A stretch of DNA of 64,000 nt from Desulfofarcimen acetoxidans DSM 771 (GCF_000024205.1 NC_013216.1:620001-684000), one strand, 5' to 3'; shown: positions 37,001 to 44,138, numbered from the stretch's first letter. Notes: a model not told the origin generated them from the letters alone. Program-made: numbers and translations.

Positions 37001-40000
37001 TCACCGGTGAAGGCAGCACGCTGACGCTCGCCGGAACGAATACGCTCAAGGGCGGTGCAAGAGAGCCCGGCTTAAAGGTGGAAGGCACCACACAGCTCAC
37101 CATCCGGGGCAGCGGTTCGCTTACGTCAACCGGAGGCGAATTCAGCGCGGGCATCGGCGGAGCCATCAACTGCGCCGGCGGCATCCTCACCATCGACGGC
37201 GGAACGGTAACGGCCATCGGCGGCAGCAGCGCCTCAGGCATCGGCGGAGGACATAACTGCGGCGGCGGCACCACGACCATAAACGGCGGCACGGTAACGG
37301 CCAGCGGCGGCCAGTACGGCGCGGGCATCGGCGGCGGCAATACCGGCGGCGGAGGCAATACCATTATAAACGGCGGTACGGTAACGGCTACCGGCGGCGT
37401 CGGCAGCGCGGGTATCGGCGGCGGTTACAATGCCATCGGCGGCAGCACTGTTACCATAAACGGCGGTACGGTAAAGGCAAGCGCCGGCAGCCTGGGCGCG
37501 GGTATCGGCGGCGGCGGCTCTAATGTTATGGGTAATGTGCCCGGAACAGGTACCGTCACCATCTCCGGCGGCACGATAGAGGCAAAAGGCGGCGGAAGCG
37601 GCGCGGGCATTGGCGGCGGCGGAGCTAACGGGACTTCCGCCGGAGGAGAAGGCGTCGTGACCATCACCGGCGGTACGATAACGGCAAGCGGCGGCGGCGC
37701 GGGTATCGGCGGCGGCAACAATTTGGGGTCTTCTTTTTATAGCGGAGGAGCGGGCGTCGTTACCATCACCGGCGGCTCGGTAAACGCAGCCAGCACCGGC
37801 GGTGCCGCGAGCATAGGCGGCGGCAAGGGCTCCATCGGCAGCACGGTAAAGAACGCCGCCGGCGCTGATGTGCACCTCACCACCATACAGCTTTCGGGCA
37901 GCGGCGCGGATAACGCGGCGGTATCGTGGCTGACCACCAATTTGGCCTATACCTATGGTGTGAAAAATGTATCCAGCGACAGCCTTGGCAAGCTGTACCT
38001 GTATCTGCCCCAGGAAACGGTAACCACGAAGGTAGGCGTTCCCAGCGGAAATATATTTTCCGGAAACGCAACCACGACAGCCACGCCCGCGACGTTTGAG
38101 TTTCCGCTTTCCGCCCTCACGCCCGACGTGCGAATCGAAGCCGCCATTGCCCTCCTTGACTGGAACACCATAAAAGGCGGCAACAGCGCGGAGAATGATG
38201 TGAAAACGGCTCTTAACTTACCAAAGACAGGGGCGAACGGCACGGCCATAGCATGGAGCGCCTCCCCCACGGGGATTATTAACATCGATACGGGCGGGGT
38301 AGCAAGGCAGCTCGACGGTAACAAAGCGGTTACTTTGACGGCGACGGTTTCCTATGCGGGCGGGACGGAAAAGACAAAGACCTTTAACCTGACGGTTCCC
38401 GCAACTACGGGAAAGTTTGAAGCGGAGGATGCGGCTACTAACGCGAGGATTTTCGGCGATGCTCAGGCTGTGGGCGCTTCGGGAGGAAAACAGGTTGGGG
38501 ATATCAATAAAGTGGGCAGATACGTCCAATGGAACAACCTGCCCGCGTCGCCTATGGTTGAAATCCGCTACGCCAGCCCAAACAGCGGAACGATCAGCAT
38601 TTACAAAAATGGCGCGCATATTCAAGACGTTACATTCGCCTCTACGGGTGGTTGGTACGGCGAAGGGTGCTTTGGCAGCCTATGGCTTCCTTTGGAAATT
38701 GCCAGCGGAGACAGCCTGAAAGTTCAATATGACACGGGTGACGCGATATTGAATCTGGATTATCTCGCGTGTTACGCAAGCCCGATCGAGGGTGCCGTCA
38801 TCAGCCCGGCCAGCGGGACCTTTGACAAAGCTGCGCCGGCGAATGTGACCGCGACCGTCACCTTGAACGACGCGGTTTCCATATCCGACATCAGGGCGGG
38901 TACAACTTCCATCGGGACGGAAAGCTACAGCGTGACCGACATCGACGGCGCCACAGCCACCCTGGCCATCAATAAGGAATATCTGGCGGTAAAGGCCCCG
39001 GGCAGCCTCGTATTGACTGTCGTATTCGCCAAAGGCGCACCGGCGACGCTGACCATAGCGATTAACGATGCGGTACCGGATACCCCAGTCAGCATCGCGG
39101 CCATCACAGGTGTGACAGCTCCGGTATGCGGCGCGGCGCCTGCGGCAGGGATCATCGAAACGGCACAATACACCGGGACTGTGGCCTGGAATCCTGTCCA
39201 TAACCCTTTTGCGGCAAGCACGGTGTATACAGCGACCATCACTCTTACTCCTAAAGCCGGTTATACCTTTAACGGTGTTACCGGGGACTTCTTCACTGTG
39301 ACCGGAGCAACCGCGACCAACGCTGCCAATTCCGGCATAATCACGGCGGAGTTCCCGGCGACGGGAGCAGAGCCTGCGGTGACCTACAGCGTCACCTACG
39401 ACGCCAACGGCGGTACCGGCACCGCCCCGACAGAGAGTGTCAAAACCGCCGGCGCAACCTTCGCGGCGGCAAACAATACATTTACCCCGCCGGGCGGCAA
39501 GAAGTTCAAGTACTGGTATACCAATCCCCTTGGCACGGGAGGCACCGCTTACGCCAAGGACACGCCGGACGCGACGGTGACCATGCCGGCCCACGACCTT
39601 ATCCTCTACGCCGTTTGGGAAGATGTAAGCACAGCTGTCAAAAGAGGTTACCTGGAAGTCAAGACCCTGGCCGGAGGGGCAGTGAAGCTGAACGGCGATT
39701 CGGAGCCCCTTTTGACGGTATATAGCAAGCCGTGTGAAATGGGTGACTCCATTCGCCTGGAAGCCGAGGCAAATCCGGGATATATCTTTGCTTATTGGCT
39801 GAACGTGGAAAGCTCAAGTGTCATTTCCACCAGCCCGGATTATGAAATCATTATGGGATCAGGGATTAACCTGATAGCGGTGTTCAGCAAAGCTCCCGCC
39901 GCGGGGGATACCTGGTACACAGTGACGTTTAAAGACAAGGCCGGAAGAATTCTGCAAATGACGAGTGTGGCGAAGAACGGATCGGTAACTCCACCCGCCG

Positions 40001-40671
40001 CCCCACCGTTGTTCGGATATACCTTTTCCCACTGGAGCCAGCCCTCAAACAATATAACCTCCGATCGGGTGATCACCGCTGTCTATCTAAGAGATACAGT
40101 TACGGGCACCCATACGGTAACCGTGACGGGCGGAACCCTGTCCACGGGCGGAACTGCAGGCAGCTACAAGTTCGACATGCCGGTAACGGTGGTGGCGGAC
40201 GGCGCGCCGGAGGGGCAGAAGTTCAGTCATTGGGAGCAGGACGGCGCAAAGGTGAGCACGAAATCCACGTTTACATTCTTTACCCCTATGGAGAACACCA
40301 CGCTTGTCGCCGTGTTTGTTGACATCGGTGAGGAGATTGAAAATAAACCGTTTATCACATTGTCTGATGATGTAATGGTAAATTCGACAAACGGGACCAT
40401 CATGTTCACGGCAATCAAGGATCTTCCGGCTGGCTTCACTTTGGTGGAGAGCGGCGTGTTGCTGCTGAAATCAGCGGCACCGGTGACTGTGGATACGCCA
40501 AACGTAATTCTCGGCAAAATACTGGATACCTCCGCCAACCAGTTCTATATCATCAAGGGGAATGTCGAAGACGGCGACACCTGGTACGGGAGAGCCTATT
40601 TGATTTACAAGGACAGCGAAGGCAATACGGCAACGGTATACAGCGCTAATATTGCGCAGGGAACGAGGTGA
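34054..40671 (+). CDS. giant secreted Gly-rich beta-repeat protein
   Basis: A 2205-residue exported protein; ATG 34054 has AAGGGG 7 nt upstream (34048 is an alternative). A signal peptide (about 1-29) is followed by a twice-repeated block: a carbohydrate-binding-like domain (RLEAENA, RFEAEDA), a Gly-rich parallel-beta repeat array (about 270-500 and 1020-1260), and an Ig-like domain (LNLPKTGxNGTxIAWSASPTGII). A third carbohydrate-binding-like unit (KFEAEDA) follows, plus two X2-like domains (ISPASGTFDK). The C-terminal third has an Ig-like module, an InlB-type repeat (VTYDANGGTGTAP), several bacterial repeat modules and a final about 110-residue domain. There is no LPXTG, SLH or membrane anchor. 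A likely role is surface adhesion or sugar binding. Confidence 0.85.
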   Translation: MKKAKRLLTLLLTAFMIFAMLPPMATAAGVTRLEAENAITSGGAGVADGQAGASGGKVVGYFNSTADSVTFAGLQEAAGVVIGYSSVYTGTISIYLNNTHVRDAAFTSTGGWTGAEHFKTIVLDIDIKSGDNLKIQRDSGDVALNVDYLDYSPFTPIPADGAITADGTYNLSAYSGDKAITITAGRTVTLTGGGTTFTKSGINCGTGVNLTLNNVTINHSSCALAFTGAGNTLTLVGASSLRSGYEQPGVKVEGATELTIRGNGSLSAYGGKFGAGIGSPGSGSPGSGGVITIDGGTVTATGGEYGAGIGGGSLGSGGVITIDGGTVTATGGENGAGIGGGYRGSGGKITIKKGKVTANDGSFAAGIGGGGSGGGGTITITGGEVTATSGSNSGGAGIGGGGGSVGGNGGTITISGGKVTATGGGYGGAGIGGGRGRGGGTITISGGTVKATSIAQGSGIGGGGGGATAVAGDGNIIKISGGSVNAIAGSDIDKIGGGGGAGATPSDALENGDGVEVYLTAIRLVGGDTGNVAISSLATDLDGYDLNDVFSDSSGKLYLYLPQGTKITGVNAAGIIFAGNAVTGSPPTEHTFECDLPPDERITTDLNHLVWDAIKGSNSEQADVKVALNLPKTGENGTTIAWSASPTGIINTDTGTITRPLDSAKAVSLSATVSYAGGTAKTKTFNLTVPKHTGRFEAEDAVIVSGSIFSGAEAAGASEGKQVGNLSVKGISSVEWSSLPASSSVEIRYASQNNGTISIYKNGTHVMDASFTASGGWYGEGRFASLWLSLEIAAGDSITVRYDDGDAVLNLDYIECYISSFENASISPASGTFDKTHPADVTTTIQWNDAAAVKDVKAGTASIGAANYNVSGNTLTVNKGYLATLPMGEKVLTVEFQRGASATLTVNITKSWGTTIAADGTYNLSDYGSNSATKINTGLTVTLEGAAATYTNVTFYCEAGVKLTINNVNIDNSACHQVYALSFTGEGSTLTLAGTNTLKGGAREPGLKVEGTTQLTIRGSGSLTSTGGEFSAGIGGAINCAGGILTIDGGTVTAIGGSSASGIGGGHNCGGGTTTINGGTVTASGGQYGAGIGGGNTGGGGNTIINGGTVTATGGVGSAGIGGGYNAIGGSTVTINGGTVKASAGSLGAGIGGGGSNVMGNVPGTGTVTISGGTIEAKGGGSGAGIGGGGANGTSAGGEGVVTITGGTITASGGGAGIGGGNNLGSSFYSGGAGVVTITGGSVNAASTGGAASIGGGKGSIGSTVKNAAGADVHLTTIQLSGSGADNAAVSWLTTNLAYTYGVKNVSSDSLGKLYLYLPQETVTTKVGVPSGNIFSGNATTTATPATFEFPLSALTPDVRIEAAIALLDWNTIKGGNSAENDVKTALNLPKTGANGTAIAWSASPTGIINIDTGGVARQLDGNKAVTLTATVSYAGGTEKTKTFNLTVPATTGKFEAEDAATNARIFGDAQAVGASGGKQVGDINKVGRYVQWNNLPASPMVEIRYASPNSGTISIYKNGAHIQDVTFASTGGWYGEGCFGSLWLPLEIASGDSLKVQYDTGDAILNLDYLACYASPIEGAVISPASGTFDKAAPANVTATVTLNDAVSISDIRAGTTSIGTESYSVTDIDGATATLAINKEYLAVKAPGSLVLTVVFAKGAPATLTIAINDAVPDTPVSIAAITGVTAPVCGAAPAAGIIETAQYTGTVAWNPVHNPFAASTVYTATITLTPKAGYTFNGVTGDFFTVTGATATNAANSGIITAEFPATGAEPAVTYSVTYDANGGTGTAPTESVKTAGATFAAANNTFTPPGGKKFKYWYTNPLGTGGTAYAKDTPDATVTMPAHDLILYAVWEDVSTAVKRGYLEVKTLAGGAVKLNGDSEPLLTVYSKPCEMGDSIRLEAEANPGYIFAYWLNVESSSVISTSPDYEIIMGSGINLIAVFSKAPAAGDTWYTVTFKDKAGRILQMTSVAKNGSVTPPAAPPLFGYTFSHWSQPSNNITSDRVITAVYLRDTVTGTHTVTVTGGTLSTGGTAGSYKFDMPVTVVADGAPEGQKFSHWEQDGAKVSTKSTFTFFTPMENTTLVAVFVDIGEEIENKPFITLSDDVMVNSTNGTIMFTAIKDLPAGFTLVESGVLLLKSAAPVTVDTPNVILGKILDTSANQFYIIKGNVEDGDTWYGRAYLIYKDSEGNTATVYSANIAQGTR
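34857..35550 (+). repeat. first array of Gly-rich beta-repeats in the giant protein
   Basis: About eight imperfect coding repeats of 23-30 residues, with core ITIxGGTVTATGG followed by GAGIGGG. The DNA is strongly GC-rich. The pattern fits stacked beta-helix rungs. Long reverse-strand frames here are composition artefacts. Confidence 0.85.
37117..37840 (+). repeat. second array of Gly-rich beta-repeats in the giant protein
   Basis: About nine units of the same type as the first array (GGTVTASGG, GAGIGGG), in a second copy of the surrounding domain block. The two arrays are about 2.26 kb apart and differ in rung number and spacing. Confidence 0.85.
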
Positions 40672-40676
40672 CGACG

Positions 40677-40799
40677 ATGAAAAAGCCCTACGAAAGCCCG
40701 GAAATCGAAATCACCGAATTTGAGATCAGCGAGAACATCACCACCATCACCGCCAGTAGTGATGAGCAACTCGGGGCACCTATGGGATGGTATGAATAA
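40677..40799 (+). CDS. 40-residue peptide, candidate modified-peptide precursor
   Basis: A short gene starting 5 nt after the giant-protein stop. The peptide opens MKKPYESPEIEITEFEIS, continues with ENITTITASS and ends in a different, Gly/Pro/aromatic tail (APMGWYE). An acidic leader-like half followed by a Thr/Ser-rich stretch and short tail fits a RiPP precursor or a tagged substrate peptide. I recall similar MKKxYExPxxEI small ORFs in clostridia, with no known function. It is followed by a strong hairpin and then by genes for an HprK-like kinase, a PqqD-like protein and a peptidase. The role is inferred from this setting only. Confidence 0.72.
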   Translation: MKKPYESPEIEITEFEISENITTITASSDEQLGAPMGWYE

Positions 40800-40801
40800 C
40801 C

Positions 40802-40840
40802 AAAACAGGCAGGCGGAAGTTATCTGCCTGCCTGTTTTAC
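40802..40840 (+). terminator. terminator/attenuator after the peptide gene
   Basis: AAAACAGGCAGGC (40802-40814) pairs perfectly with GCCTGCCTGTTTT (40826-40838), 13 bp, 11-nt loop. It lies 2 nt after the peptide stop and would keep the kinase-PqqD-peptidase transcript below that of the peptide. Confidence 0.85.
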
Positions 40841-40885
40841 TAAAGCGTAAAAATTTAGCGGTAGCGGAAAGGAGTGATCACTTTG

Positions 40886-41605
40886 ATGTACAAAATAGCC
40901 GGCCTGAATGTAAAGATGGAATGCTCGGGAGAGACACTGCTTACGCAGGGAGAACCCTACCGGACCGCTGCCGCTGGTCAGCCGGACATGATAATAGATA
41001 TCAGCGATGAAGCGCTGGTAAAGATAAAAGAGAGTTATCCCCAGTTTTGCTTTGACGAATGGGAGTATATCCATAAGGGCTTTGCCTTTTCCTACAAGCT
41101 GCTGGAGCACTCCGGCTTCTGTCTTCACGCTTCGGCGGTGGCGATGGGCAATAAGGCCGTGCTGTTTTCCGCTCCCTGCGGGACGGGAAAATCAACCCAC
41201 GCGGGATTATGGCAGCAGTATTTCGGCAAGGATAAGGCGGTTATCATCAACGACGACAGGCCCGCATTGCGCCTGCTCGGAGATGAAATCTATGTATATG
41301 GGACGCCGTGGAGCGGAAAAACCAATCTGAACGCCAATATTAAAGTACTCTTGCAGGCGGTTGTCTTTCTAAAACAGGCAGGAGAAAACCATATTGAAAG
41401 GCTTACCAATAAAGAGGCCATAAAGCGCCTGATCCGCCACAGCATACGCCCCAACCACGACAAAGGTAAAATGGACGCACTTTTGACCCTGCTGGACACC
41501 CTGCTGCAAAAAACACCTGTATACCATTTGGATTGCAACATCAGCATGGACGCTGTAAAGCTCGCTTATGACACCATAAACAAAAGGATGAGATGTATAA
41601 TATGA
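40886..41605 (+). CDS. HprK-like serine kinase domain protein
   Basis: A 239-residue protein with the HPr kinase fold core: LHASAVAMG followed by Walker A SAPCGTGKST (about residues 96-104), then AVIINDDRPAL with the acidic pair, and YGTPWSG. The N-terminal 75 residues are a separate small domain. It lacks the HprK N-terminal domain and resembles kinases of modified-peptide clusters, some of which phosphorylate a precursor peptide. ATG 40886 is preferred; an upstream GTG at 40874 overlaps the ribosome site. It overlaps the PqqD-like gene by 4 nt. Confidence 0.85.
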   Translation: MYKIAGLNVKMECSGETLLTQGEPYRTAAAGQPDMIIDISDEALVKIKESYPQFCFDEWEYIHKGFAFSYKLLEHSGFCLHASAVAMGNKAVLFSAPCGTGKSTHAGLWQQYFGKDKAVIINDDRPALRLLGDEIYVYGTPWSGKTNLNANIKVLLQAVVFLKQAGENHIERLTNKEAIKRLIRHSIRPNHDKGKMDALLTLLDTLLQKTPVYHLDCNISMDAVKLAYDTINKRMRCII

Positions 41606-41865
41606 GAATTAAAGAGGGATATCTTTTGCGGGAAGTTGCGGGAAGCCATGTAGTCGTGCCTACCGGTAAAGCAACCCTTGACTTTACCGGTGTGATCACC
41701 CTGAACGAAACAGGCGCGTTTCTGTGGAAGCTGCTTGCCGATGGTAAAACCGGTCAGGAACTGCTCGGGGCCCTGCTGGAAGAATACGATACCACTGAGG
41801 CAAAGGCAAAAGCAGATATTGATTTATTCCTTACTAAACTTAAGGCGGCTGATTTGATTGATTAA
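41602..41865 (+). CDS. PqqD family peptide-binding protein
   Basis: An 87-residue PqqD-type protein, the fold that binds leader peptides of ribosomal natural products. ATG 41602 gives the typical start MRIKEGYLLREVAGSHVVVP and an ATGA overlap with the kinase gene. Other family features are FTGVITLNETGAFLWKLL and the helical tail LLEEYDTTEAKAKADIDLFL. It is likely the recognition partner for the 40-residue peptide. An alternative start lies at 41593. Confidence 0.88.
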   Translation: MRIKEGYLLREVAGSHVVVPTGKATLDFTGVITLNETGAFLWKLLADGKTGQELLGALLEEYDTTEAKAKADIDLFLTKLKAADLID

Positions 41866-41875
41866 AATAGCGGCG

Positions 41876-42337
41876 ATGTCGGAGCTTCACCCTCTGATAG
41901 TGGAAACTCTGCAAAACGACGGAAAAGTAATTCTTACCATAACGGGAACCAGTATGCTGCCTCTGCTGCGCCACAAAAAAGACCGGGTATTCTTGATTAA
42001 GCTGCAGGAGCGGCCCTTAAAAAAACATGACCTTCCCCTGTTTGTACGTGAGGATGGCAAATACATATTGCACAGGATTATAAATGTAGCGCGGTCGGGA
42101 TATGTAATTGCCGGCGATAACCAATGTGTCACAGAATATCCGGTACGGCATGCCCAGGTGATAGGCGTTGTTCAGGGAATATGGCGCGGTAGCAGATACA
42201 TCTCCTGCGGCGGTTTTTTATACCGGGCCTACAGCATACTTTGGGTATCCGCATATCCCCTTCGGCGGCTGTATTTAAGAGGAAAACAGTTTTTGCACCG
42301 GACAATCAGGTATTTAAAATACCGCAATGGGGATTAG
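41876..42337 (+). CDS. S24/S26-like peptidase with Ser-His motif
   Basis: A 153-residue signal-peptidase-like protein. The nucleophile is S26 in TGTSMLPLLRH; the general base position is H66 in ILHRII, as in SEC11-type enzymes, not the Lys of bacterial LepB; D81 lies in AGDNQ. There is a moderately hydrophobic C-terminal stretch (about 107-128) but no N-terminal anchor. It follows pqqD closely (the longer TTG frame at 41858 overlaps it). It may cleave the leader of the neighbouring peptide. Confidence 0.8.
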   Translation: MSELHPLIVETLQNDGKVILTITGTSMLPLLRHKKDRVFLIKLQERPLKKHDLPLFVREDGKYILHRIINVARSGYVIAGDNQCVTEYPVRHAQVIGVVQGIWRGSRYISCGGFLYRAYSILWVSAYPLRRLYLRGKQFLHRTIRYLKYRNGD

Positions 42338-42341
42338 AAAA

Positions 42342-42407
42342 ATGAAGGATAAACAAACGCTTCTTTGGCTTTATGAAAATTCAAAATCGCAGCTTGAATA
42401 TGTATGA
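42342..42407 (+). pseudogene. truncated start of a fourth cassette gene
   Basis: An ORF of 21 codons (MKDKQTLLWLYENSKSQ and four more) starts 4 nt after the peptidase stop and breaks off exactly where the duplicated toxin-antitoxin segment begins (42409). In related cassettes a nucleotidyltransferase-type gene often follows, which I recall only loosely. It is best read as a gene cut off by the segment's arrival. Confidence 0.45.
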
Positions 42408-42478
42408 ATATTGGATAATATTTTTGATTGCGGGGTATAATTATGGTATAATAATACCACTGAGAGGAGTTGGTGTTT

Positions 42479-42739
42479 ATGCCAAAAATAATCCCTATTC
42501 GAGACTTGAAAAATACAAGTGAAATCTCTCAAATGTGTCAGGAGGCATCTGAACCAATATATATTACCAAAAATGGTTATGGCGATATGGTCATCATGAG
42601 CGTAAAAATGTACGAAGAAAAATTGTATATGTTGGATATATATAATAAACTGGCTGCCGCCGAAACGCAAATAGCTGAAGGAAAGGTGCTTGAAGGGGAT
42701 TCTTCTTTGAAAAGTATAAGAGAAAAATACAATGTATAA
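42479..42739 (+). CDS. Phd/YefM-type antitoxin, copy 1
   Basis: An 86-residue antitoxin; the N-terminal DNA-binding part has IIPIRDLKNTSEISQMC and EPIYITKNGYGDMVIMS, the classic Phd/YefM pattern. ATG 42479 lies behind GAGAGGAG. An imperfect palindrome GGTATAATAATACC (42445-42458) overlaps a TATAAT -10 and is a likely autoregulatory operator. It overlaps the toxin gene by 8 nt. Confidence 0.9.
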   Translation: MPKIIPIRDLKNTSEISQMCQEASEPIYITKNGYGDMVIMSVKMYEEKLYMLDIYNKLAAAETQIAEGKVLEGDSSLKSIREKYNV

Positions 42740-43040
42740 GTTAGTTGTTTCGGAACTTGCCCATGAGGATTTGGACAATATCGTAGCGTATATTGTTGTC
42801 GAGCTTGCAAACCCCATAGTTGCTGCAAATTTCCTTGATGAGGTTGAAAAATACTACGGCTATTTGAAAAATAATCCGTTTATGTATGAACGGTGTCATG
42901 ATGCTCACCTGGAAAAGGAAACCTACCGAAAGGCAACCATTAAAAACTATGTGCTGGTTTATAAGGTTGATGAACCAAATAGAGTGGTTATCATTTATCG
43001 CTTTTTTTATGGTGCTCAGGACTATGTAAAACTAATATAG
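42732..43040 (+). CDS. RelE/ParE family toxin, copy 1
   Basis: A 102-residue toxin of the RelE/ParE superfamily with HEDLDNIVAYIVVELANP near the N-terminus, then ERCHDAHLEKETYRKATIKNY and a C-terminal VVIIYRFFYGAQDY. Such proteins cut mRNA on the ribosome or poison gyrase; which applies here cannot be told. Its start codon lies within the end of the antitoxin gene. Confidence 0.9.
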   Translation: MYKLVVSELAHEDLDNIVAYIVVELANPIVAANFLDEVEKYYGYLKNNPFMYERCHDAHLEKETYRKATIKNYVLVYKVDEPNRVVIIYRFFYGAQDYVKLI

Positions 43041-43230
43041 AGAATAAATCGAAGTGATATGTATGGTTAGCTGCCATTATATTGTTGTTGTTCATAAAAT
43101 CCATTCTTAACATACAATTAAATAAAAGATTGATTATGGCGTTTTTTTGATCAAGCATTCCAAAATCATGTATGATTAATAAAGGCACAAGTTATTTTCA
43201 ACAGACGGAAATCTCCTGCCTTTAGCTTTT

Positions 43231-43377
43231 TCAATCAAATATGCTGTTTAAGCTGATATATAACTCCCCCAAGGTTTCCACCTTGGCCTGCTCATTATCC
43301 TTAAATACTATGGCTTCCCCATATTCATCATTTTCCATCAGTCTGTAAACTAAAATTTCTTTGCGGACATAGTTTAC
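43231..43377 (-). pseudogene. C-terminal fragment of a Uma2 family gene
   Basis: The last 48 codons of the gene intact at 52355-52936 (RKEILVYRLMENDEYGEA and onward). The rest is absent beyond the edge of the duplicated segment. Confidence 0.85.
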
Positions 43378-43696
43378 AGTATAATGTCGTAAAATTGTGT
43401 AATAAACAAGGATTAGTTATAAAAAAATTGAAAGGGAATTGGACGCATCCAATTCCCTTAAGTGTAGTCCGAAGACGTCCACCGCTATTCTAAATATAAT
43501 ATACAATTTTTGAAAAAAATATGCGAGTAGTTTAGGAATGGGGATGCACTAGATTTTGTGCAATGATCTTTTCCTGAACAATTAGACACCAGATTAAGTA
43601 GTTTTTCTCCGTTTTTCGTAATTTTTTGAATTCATATATCTTATTAATTGATGGAGCCAAATACTTACGATGGTGGTTATCGACTAATAAATGTTT
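43378..43696. other. non-coding accessory DNA with one hairpin
   Basis: No gene is recognised. A 12-bp stem with a CGCA tetraloop (AAGGGAATTGGA at 43432-43443, TCCAATTCCCTT at 43448-43459) is the only clear structure; it has no T-run. Confidence 0.4.
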
Positions 43697-43867
43697 TTAA
43701 TGCATATAAGGCTTGCAACCAGTGAAACCAGTCGATGAGTGTATGTTATCCAATATGCCGTCCACTGTGTTTTGGGCAGCGGTGGGATTTTGTAAGTCTT
43801 CAAAAATGTATGCCCATATTTCGTCAAGGTCACTTAGAGCCTCAGGAGAATAATGAAGCTTATTCAT
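43697..43867 (-). pseudogene. relic RelE/ParE toxin, 5' part
   Basis: On the reverse strand a toxin-like start MNKLHYSPEALSDLDEIWAY is followed by IFEDLQNPTAAQNTVDGIL. It then loses similarity and stops after 56 codons, about half the normal length. It overlaps the preceding antitoxin stop by 8 nt, the usual arrangement. Confidence 0.7.
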
Positions 43868-44003
43868 TGGTTTTCTCTTTGAAATGTGCTCTCACAGCTT
43901 CATGTGAAACCCATCCCTTTTCCTCGCCTGATTTCCGGCCCTTGGCAAGTTCACCCATCAGCTTGATTGTCGCCTGTGCTTTCTCGCAATTACTTTTACT
44001 TTA
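43860..44003 (-). pseudogene. relic antitoxin, 3' part
   Basis: The reverse strand encodes an antitoxin tail (KAQATIKLMGELAKGRKSG, then GWVSHEAVRAHFKEKTNE) ending at TAA 43860-43862. The N-terminal DNA-binding half is missing, replaced by a hairpin region. Confidence 0.65.
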
Positions 44004-44038
44004 TAAAAGGCTGCATTTTTAATGGCAGTCTTTTATAA
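44001..44038. terminator. hairpin at the end of the relic
   Basis: TTATAAAAGGCTGC (44001-44014) pairs with GCAGTCTTTTATAA (44025-44038), 14 bp with one G-T pair. Its function is uncertain. Confidence 0.5.
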
Positions 44039-44090
44039 TAAGCTTCATTGTTGGAAAAGACAAATATATAATAATTTATGTCTTATATAT

Positions 44091-44119
44091 TTGACAAAAT
44101 GACTTTAATATGATACTCT
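44091..44119 (+). promoter_or_regulatory. sigma-A promoter of the XRE regulator gene
   Basis: TTGACA (44091-44096), 17-bp spacer, TACTCT (44114-44119), 20 bp before the start codon. Confidence 0.65.
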
Positions 44120-44138
44120 TTTATTGGGGGTGATAGCG

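Larger units (their letters stand above)
42409..43377 (+). repeat. 969-bp duplicated toxin-antitoxin segment, copy 1
   Basis: This segment is nearly identical to 51533-52501: same promoter, antitoxin, toxin, non-coding tail and the end of a reverse-strand Uma2 gene. The copies differ by scattered substitutions and small indels only. Copy 1 cuts the Uma2 frame at its right edge, so copy 2, with an intact Uma2 gene, is probably the source. Confidence 0.92.

Noticed and set aside
34707-39594. Many long reverse-strand open frames opposite the giant gene
   Set aside because: They follow from the GC-rich, Gly/Thr/Ala-coded repeats; they lack ribosome sites and known domains and vary with the repeat.
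34054-40671. Sortase-anchored surface protein
   Set aside because: The C-terminus ends in a beta-type domain with no LPXTG, hydrophobic stretch or basic tail; no sortase gene is near.
40677-42337. Lasso-peptide cluster (HprK-like kinase also occurs there)
   Set aside because: No asparagine-synthetase-like cyclase and no transglutaminase-type B2 protease are present; only the kinase and a PqqD-like protein are shared.
43735-44022. 95-codon plus-strand ORF
   Set aside because: The opposite strand carries recognisable toxin and antitoxin fragments here, and the plus-strand frame has no ribosome site.
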